From Treponema sp. (GTDB taxonomy: Bacteria > Spirochaetota > Spirochaetia > Treponematales > Treponemataceae), in assembly GCA_017619795.1 (NCBI GenBank), contig JAFZRP010000104.1:1-64000 (forward strand): a stretch of 64,000 bases of DNA, in the 5' to 3' direction. This document shows, piece after piece, positions 37,301 to 46,300 of the stretch (within the stretch, counting starts at the first letter, position 1; every line of letters begins with the position of its first letter). A program made the translations under genes and the position numbers. The notes beneath the pieces are model-generated. The model searched no databases. It had not been told where the DNA came from and saw only the letters and a list, made by a program, of their open reading frames with translations.

Positions 37301-40300
37301 AGGCTTAAAGAAGGGAACTACCGATGGTACTACTTTTGAATACTGGGCTACTGATAGTGTAAATAAGACAGATGTTTACATTACTTTAAAAGAAGAAAAA
37401 ACAGGTGTAAGAGTATTTGATTTTACAGATTCTACAATTAAGCTTACAAGTTCTTCAAAGCTTTACAATATGTCAGACAACGGAACTGAAATTACAAGTA
37501 AAACTGTAGATACAACAAATAATAAGCTTACAATCAATGCATATAATCAGGCAGTAAGAAATGAAAGTGGTAATGATGTAATTGTTAAAATTACTGATGT
37601 TGAACTTGTTCCAGCAACATCTACAACAACAACTAGACCTGATAACAAAATAAACCTTAAGCTTTATGATATTGCAGTTAATGATTCTGTTGCAGTAAAT
37701 AAGTTTAAGTTTGATACTACAACTTTAATTGACGGCTTTAATTATGACCCATCTAATCCTGCTGTAAGTACTGTTACATTAGCAGATAGAGCTCCTGTAA
37801 CAGTAACTTTGAAAAATAATGATTCCTTTGCAATTCCAGTAAATCCAGAGTACACAAACGAAAGATATGTAAAAGCAACGGTAAATATAACTGCAACCGA
37901 GTCTGGTGTATCACAGTTAACAGTTGAGGGTGCTACTTTTGTTGCAAGCGGTGATGATGTTACAACAATAAAGATTGGTAATGAGAATGTTCTGTTTACT
38001 ATTTCAAACAGTAATAAAACAATTACCTTTGATAATAATAAGGTATTTAAAGGTACCTTTACAGCAGAAATTAATAACCTGCTTTTGCCAGAATATGATA
38101 GCACTGTAGACAATGATACTAAAGCTGTTTCAGTAACGGCAATAAATCTTGGTGAAAAAGAAAGTACAGCTTCCGAAGATACTATTATTCTTGATATGAC
38201 ACCACCTGCATGGAACAATACAGGTCTTTATACTTACAGTGAACGCTATAACCATAATGTTGTAAACGTTAGCGAAGATGAGTTTAAAACAATCTATCCA
38301 CACCCATCAGTTAATACAGAAAAAGTTTATGGTTTTGTACCTGAAGTTACAGCAAATCCTGTTCATAGCGATTCAACAACAGAAAGAGATATATACTTCT
38401 ATACAACAGGCACTACAGTTTGTGTTGAACCAGATGTAACAGAAAAACACTTGGGTTCTGGTAATTCCAATATTTTTTATATGTACTTTGAAACTATTGA
38501 AGGTGAACTGACACAAGATGCTAATTGTCAACCAACAACTCCATTTGAATTCCTTGGACTTACACCTATAGCAGCCGACAGTAAGATTACAACTTATGTA
38601 ACAGATAAGGCCGGAAATAAATCTACAACAAAAACTTTCCATATTGTAAAGGATGATGTAGAGCCAGCTGCAATTGAGAAATACATTACTTTGACAAAAG
38701 CAATGAAGAATGGGGTTCCTGAAGGTCAGATCTTTAAATCTTCAGATACAGAATACGTAATTAAATCTCTTGAAGATGATGTTGATCCTTACAAAATAAT
38801 TGTAAAACTTGGTTCTTCAGAAGGTATTCCTGTTACTGATACAACAATTGACGAAACTCCTTATTCTAATATAAGTGGTAGACCAGAAACTGCTTATGCA
38901 GAACTATATAAAAATGAACAGGGAAATGTAAGTCAAGTCTTTGCAATAAATAAATCTCCAATTGAATATTTTGCAATTACAGAAGGTACTAGTGTAGCTC
39001 CAACAGTAAATGCTGCTGATGGTTCAGCTAATGGTTGGATTTCAATTAATGACAATACTGAAAGAACATTAAATAATAAACTTACTATAACTGGTGGCGG
39101 AACTATTACAATAAGTCTTCCAAAATCTCAGAACTGTGGCACAATTTATATTCATGTAAAAGATGGTTGTGGAAATGTTACAACTCAATCAACAGAAAAA
39201 ACCTGGACTATGGATAATGGAATTGGAGCAGGTAATTATAGTGTTAAATTTAAAGGTGATACATATAATGCTCAAAATGATGTAGATGATACAGCTTATG
39301 TAACAATTCAAAAGCCGAAGACTTCAACTTATACCGGTGGTATGGCAAGCAATAATGGAGTTACCTATTATAATACTACAGGTTCTCCACAATTAGTACT
39401 CAGTTATAAAGATGAATGTGCTCTTCCTAACGAAACAACCGCAACACAAGAAAAATACTCATTACGTGGACGCTTAATTGCTGGTAATTGGGGTGATAGT
39501 GTTCCAAATTACTCTGAGTTTATTCTTGAATCGTCAACAGAAGAAATTACTCTTACAAGGAAATGGGCAACACCTTGGGTTCCTGTTGTAACTCAAGATG
39601 TAGATTCTGAAGGTGAAATGATTTTTGATTTCCCTACAACAAATACAGCAGACTCTGTAATTACAGGAGATTCAAATACTATACCATACGAGCTTTGGTA
39701 TGTAGTAGAAGACGCTGTAGGAAACAGTAAGATTATGCAGGTTAGAAACTATGATTCATCAGCACAAGATCATATTGTAAAAACCTGGATGTTTGATAAT
39801 ACACCACCTACACTTGATGAAATAACTATTGCTTCCTTTAAGAAGGTAAATCAGGAAAATTTAAATTACTATTATAGTACTGATTCTACAGTAACTTACA
39901 CTGTAAGAGATACAAGAGCCGGTATGGAAGATAGTGGTGCTCTATATACTACTACAACAAATACTTCTCTTAATTCTTCCCCAATAATGATGACTGCTGG
40001 AACGAATATTAGACCATACATTATTGTACACGATTATATAGGAAACGAAGTAACACATTATCTTACAGGTACAAATACTAAATGGACACGACAGAATGTA
40101 CCAGTTCTGCAAGAAACTCCAGCTGTATTCTCAGGAGTAAAGGCAGGAACTAGTATTAATGCGGCAATAACTGCTTCTGGACGTTTTTATGTAACAAAAA
40201 ATGGTACAACTACTACTGGCATAACAAATACTGTTTTAGCAGAACGTGTTATAACTGATATTACAGCTACATTAAACGTAAAACAAACAAAGGTAACTAC

Positions 40301-43300
40301 AGCAGATACAGAGACAACAGATACAGAGACAACAGATGATTCATTACTTCTCGGTTGGATTGTACGTAATTCTGCATATAGTGCAAATGACCCACGTCCA
40401 GATTTCTATGATAATATAGCAGCTAATAGAACTTTTGTTGATGTTATAAGCAATGATATTTCACCTAATACAAATACTTATACATTTGAAAAAGGTGATT
40501 CAACTTCAACTTGGCAAAGTAGCTTTAGTGGAAGTAAATATTTCTATGCTGTAAACAAAGCTGGTCTTATCTGTCAGTCTCCAATCATAATCAATTTTGC
40601 AAATAATCCAATTCCTCATGTTAGTGGTACATTTACTTATACTAATATAGAAACAGATACAGTAAACTTCATTAAGTCTGAAAAGTATAGAAATACTAAT
40701 GCAACTACAATAGATGTTGAAAATCCTTCAAGTATAAGCTTTACATCAGACATTGCTTTAGTAAAGTGTCAGCTAAGCAGTGGTTCGATTGTACAGGATT
40801 ATTCTTACGATACAAGTAAAACTAGTCATGAACTTACTTTTGTACAGAGTAAATGGAATGCTCTTGCAAATAGTGAAATTAAACTTATTCTTTCAACAGC
40901 AACAGAAGATTCTGATGTAATACCATTGACAAAGAATAATGTAAGCAACTGGACTTACGATGCAACTCGTCCAGAGTTTACAACTAGTATATATCATTCA
41001 GATAATACAACTCGTGCTGCAATAGAAAATAGTAACATCTGGTATTTGCAGTCTGATAAAGCATACTTTGACTTTGCACAGTCTAATAGTGAGTCAGATA
41101 TCAAGGTTTATCAGTACAAGGATGCTTCGGACTCAAATGCTGTATTTGAAAATATGCCGGAAGATTTTATGCTTGATAACACAAAGACTTATAAGTTGCG
41201 TGCTATAGACAAAGCTGGAAACCCAAGTGCCGAAACAGAAGTTCAAATCAGCAAGGATGTTGAAGGTCCTAACGGTAGTCGAAGCAATATCACTTTAGTT
41301 TATAGTGGCTCTGATAAGACTAAAGTTGATGAAATTGCTGGCTCTAATAAAACAAGTACAGTTTACTTTAATAAAACATGTGTAACAGGTGTTACAATTA
41401 CTGCTTCTGTAACAGATAATAAAGTTGGAATTGGCGATCAGTATTTGTATTACAAGCTTAATAATGGTGATGAAACTCCTGCAACTAGTAACTCAATAAC
41501 TGTTGCTTTGAATGAAAATAAGACATATAAGATTATTGTAAAAGATAAGCTTGGAAATGAAACAACCTTACATACCTTTACCTTCTGTGATAGTCTTCCT
41601 TCTGGAACTGTAGAATATCATTCTGGAGCAAATACTTATACTTGTGTTTCTACAGATACTGGTAATGGTAGTTCCGAAGCTGCAAATGCAATTGTTTATT
41701 ATGATCCTGCTCATGTAACTTCAATTTCTCTAACAGTAACAGGTCAAACTGCCTCTGGTAGTACAGCTGAAGCAGATGTTTACGCATTAAAAGATAATAC
41801 AGGTGATAAGATTCCTGCTTCTTCTGGAACACTTACAATTACACCTGTACCAGGAAGTCTCTATACAATTTATGTTGAAGACAAAATAGAAAACAAAAAG
41901 TTATTAAAGACTTATAAGTTTGGAACTATTGCTCATAGTCTTAAAAAAGATAGTAGTGCAGCTGGAACAGATTACTACAAACAGCTTGGTACAGATACTG
42001 CTCCTGCAATTTATTATAATAAGGCTGAAGTTAATAAACTTGTCCTTTCTTCTGCTGGTGTAAACGGTATATCAGATGGTTCTGGTTTACCTTCAACGCT
42101 TTATTTTAGAGAAGGTTCAAGCGATAATGCAATTTCTAACAATACAATTTCTCTTGTTTCTGGTAGTTCTGCTCTTAACACAACTTATAAGATTATTGCA
42201 GAAGATTATGAAGGCAATAAGTGTATTCTTAAGACCTTTGTTTTGAATGGTGATGCACCAACAGGACATTCAGATTATTCATCTACTGAAAATACTTATG
42301 TAGCTTCTGATGGAGGTACTGGCGATACTGCAGTAATTTATTATGACCGCTCACAGACTCAGACAATATCTATTAGTGATATATCTGGTGCTGGAGCCTA
42401 TGCAAGTTCTGCTGTTTCAATTTACAGTCTGGAAAATGATGATCCAACTAAGAAGACAGAAATAGGTACAGTTACTGATGGAACACTCACAATTACACCT
42501 GTAGCAGGTAAGTACTATAATGTTTATGTTGAAGACTGGATTCATAATAGAACTCTGTTAAGAACTTATAAGTTTGGAACAATTAGTTACACACCAAATT
42601 ATACACAGGGAAATAGTTCAGGTGGATATAATGATGTTGATACAACAGGCAATTCACCTGAGATTTATTATAACAATAGTATTGTAAACGGACTTACTCT
42701 TGTTTCTTCTGGTATAGCAGGAGTAACAGATGGTTCTAGTTTACCATTTAGTCTAAAGTATAGAGTTGGTTCTAATGGAGTTTTAACTAACCTAACTGAT
42801 AATACAATTTCTCTTAATTCTGTTCTTGATGTAACTTATGAAATTGTTGCAGGAACAAACTCTGTATTAAAGACCTTTAAACTCAATGGTAAAGCTCCTG
42901 GTGGAACAGTAGTTTATAAAACTTCACAAGCTAATACAGCAATAAGTGGAAATACTATCTACTATAAGCAAGGTAGTGTATCTGATATTGAACTTGTAGT
43001 TACAGATGTAAAGGATGCTGCTGGAAATAATCTTAAAGTTTATTATAAAGTAGGCGACACTATTGCAGAACTTCCTAATACAAATAAATTGCCTTGTCCT
43101 ACAGGTTCTGATTATATAGCTACATATGAGATTTATGCCGTAGATGGTAATGGTAATAAGACAATCTATAATACATATACACTCAATGGTGCCGGTCCTG
43201 TAGGTGAAGTGACTTTAACACCTGTACTTAAGAATGGCGACTCAAATGCAGATAGCAAATATTATCATAATCCTGAGAATACAAAAACATATTATTACAA

Positions 43301-46300
43301 TAAAGATTTTGTTAAGACGCTTGAAGTTTCTATTTCTGGTGTTTCAGGTTATGGTATAAGTATTTCAACGAATGATGCTAACGCAACGATAAATGATAAA
43401 AAATGTGTATTCACTTTACCACAAAGTGGAACCGACTTAACTAAATCTTATACAATTACAGCAACAGATGGCGTTGGAAATACTAAAGATCTTGCAACAT
43501 ACGTTGTAAACGGAAATGGACCGACAGGTGAACTTGTCTATGACGATACAACTGGTACAGGAAACAGTGCTACTTATACAAAGCTTGTTTCAGCTTCTCC
43601 AAATGGTATTATTTACTTCAATAATACACAGGTAACTACAATCAAATTAAAAGAACCTAGTCAACATCCTGTACAAGATGCCTCAGGCCAGGGATATGAT
43701 TTGTATTATAAGGTTGGTAATTCTGCAGCTCAAGAGATTAACAAGTCTGTAATGACAATTCCATGTCCTGATACTGGAGCTGGTTATACAGGTACATATA
43801 AAATTATTGCAATAGATAAACTCGGAAACGAAAGTACATTGAATACATATGTACTAAATGGAGCTCTCCCAACAGCAACAGTTACTAAAGTTCTTAAGAA
43901 AGGTGAAAATGAAGTCGCTTCAGGAACATATAGTGAAACTGGAAAGAATATCTATTACAACAAAGATTCTGTAGACACTCTTGAGATTACTATATCAAAT
44001 AAAATTGGTTGTGCTACAATTGAGCTTACACCTCAGACAAACTCAACTAATGGAACATCATCAACAGATGCTTCAAAAACATTTACGTTTACTCTTCCAA
44101 GCTCAGGAGATAGTCTTACTGCAAATTATAAAGTAATTGCAAGAGATGGCGTCGGAAATGTAAATACTATTGCTGACTTTGATGTAAATGGTAATGCACC
44201 TAGTGGAACTGTAGAATATAAAACTCCACAAGACAATACGGCAAAGGATGGAAATAATATCTACTTTAAGCGAGGTACTGTTAGCAATATTGAACTTGTA
44301 GCTACAGATGTAAAGGATGCTGCCGGAAATGCTCTTGATGTTTATTATAAGGTAGGCGACACTATTGCAGAACTTCCTGATACAAATCAATTGCCTTGTC
44401 CTACAGGTTCTGATTATATAGCTACATATGAGATTTATGCTGTAGATGGTATTGGTAATAAGACTACATATAATACTTATACACTCAATGGTGCTGGACC
44501 TTCTGCAACAGTTGCTCATGAATACAAGCTTAATGGAACAACAGTAACTAATACAAATGATACAAAGAGGTATTCTGAAACTCAAAGCGGTGTAGAGTAC
44601 ACAATTTACTACAACATAGCACGTGCAGATACAATTCTTTCTTCAATAAGTAATGTAACTGGTTATAATACATCATTTGCTTGTGATGTTGGAAACACAA
44701 CTACTAATATCACTGAAGCTACATATTCAATAAATCTTCCATCTGATGGTGATAAGAGAAAATCTTATGAAATAATTGCAACCGATGGTGTTGGAAATAC
44801 AAAGACAGTGGCAAAATATATAGTAAATGGAAATGGACCAAGCGGAACTATTTCTTATGAAGTTCCTGAGAGTTCTACTACACAACACGCTGGAACAGGA
44901 AATAATGCAAATACAATTTACTTCAAGTCATCTGGTGAAGGTGCTGTAACTGAAATAACTCTTACCAAGGGTGATGATATAAAAGATGCTGCTGGAACTA
45001 GTACTGTAGACCTTTATTGGAATAATGGAAATAATTCTAATAAATTTGGTGATACATTGACAATTACTTGTCCTACAACCAATAACAACACCGGAACATA
45101 TGATATTATAGGTATGGATTCTCTTGGAAATCAGAGTATTTTGAATACTTTTGTTCTCAATGGAGCAGGTCCTGATGTATCAAATGCTAGTTTCACTCAT
45201 ACTCTTAAAAAAGAAGGAACTGCAGTAACCAGTGGTTTCTATATCTCAGGAAACACTATCTATTATAATAAAGATAGTGTTGATACTCTTGTAATTACAG
45301 TAACTGATTTGACAAGTATAGGTTATAATGTAACGCTTTCAACAGATGCTGGAGGTTCTGCATCTGGAAATACTTGTACATATACATTACCTACTACAGA
45401 TCCTTTGACTGCAACTTATACAATAACAGCAACCGATGGTGTCGGAAATTCGACGACAGTTGGTAGCTTTAATGTTAACGGAAACAGTACTGTTGTTTAT
45501 GATAATGATACTAACAGCTCATCTTATACAAAGCTTGTTTCTGCTTCTCCAAATGATATAATTTACTTCAATTCAACTGGAACAAATGCTTTAACTGTAA
45601 TCAAACTTAAGACTGTAAATGTTGCAGCAGATGCTACATTAAAATATAAGATTGGCGAAGCTGAAGCAGTAAATATTTCGAACAAAGAACTTCCATGTAA
45701 TCTTGAAGGAAAAGATTATAGTACTGGAGTAACATATCAAATACTTGCTAATGATGCAGTTGTAAAAACTTATACGCTTAAATCTAGTGCACCAACTGGT
45801 GGAGTAAGTACTTCAGTATATGGTTTGCAATCTGGTGATGCTTTGAATGCTGCGACAAAGGCAGATGCAGAAAATTCTAAATCTGGTGATTACCTTTTGA
45901 CTAGCGAAACAAACAATGGTCTTGTAACTGATACAGTTATCTATAACCCAGCAAAGGTTAATAGAATTAAGATTACAACATCAGCTATAACTGATTGTGG
46001 AGCAGGTGGTTCATATTACATTCTTAAAACTGGTGATACCGAAGGAACTACTCATTACACACCAGTAACAGATGAAATCACTATCACACTTGGTTCTGAT
46101 TGGACTACTGCACATACTTATCAGGTAATTGCCAAAGATGGTGTTGGTAATTCAAAGGTTGTAAAGGAATATAGCTTTAAGGCTCATGGAACAGCACCTC
46201 AGGTAAAGAATGAGCTTAAGAATGATTATCATGTTGCTTATTCTGCTTTACCACAAATACCAACATATCCATTGGTAACTGGTATTGATGAAACAACTGG

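Larger units (their letters stand above)
41266..46190 (+). repeat. Array of about 15 short Ig-like coding repeats
   Basis: Units of roughly 100-115 codons, each ending in a variant of (T/K)xYxLNGAGP or KTYKFGT. Unit boundaries fall at GP/AP/LP-x-(G/A)-(T/E)-V. Even and odd units differ consistently in sequence, so the higher-order unit may be a pair. Confidence 0.8.

Noticed and set aside
41266-46190. Regular repeats that could suggest a CRISPR or minisatellite array
   Set aside because: The units are about 330 bases, vary in sequence, keep one reading frame and encode Ig-like protein repeats.
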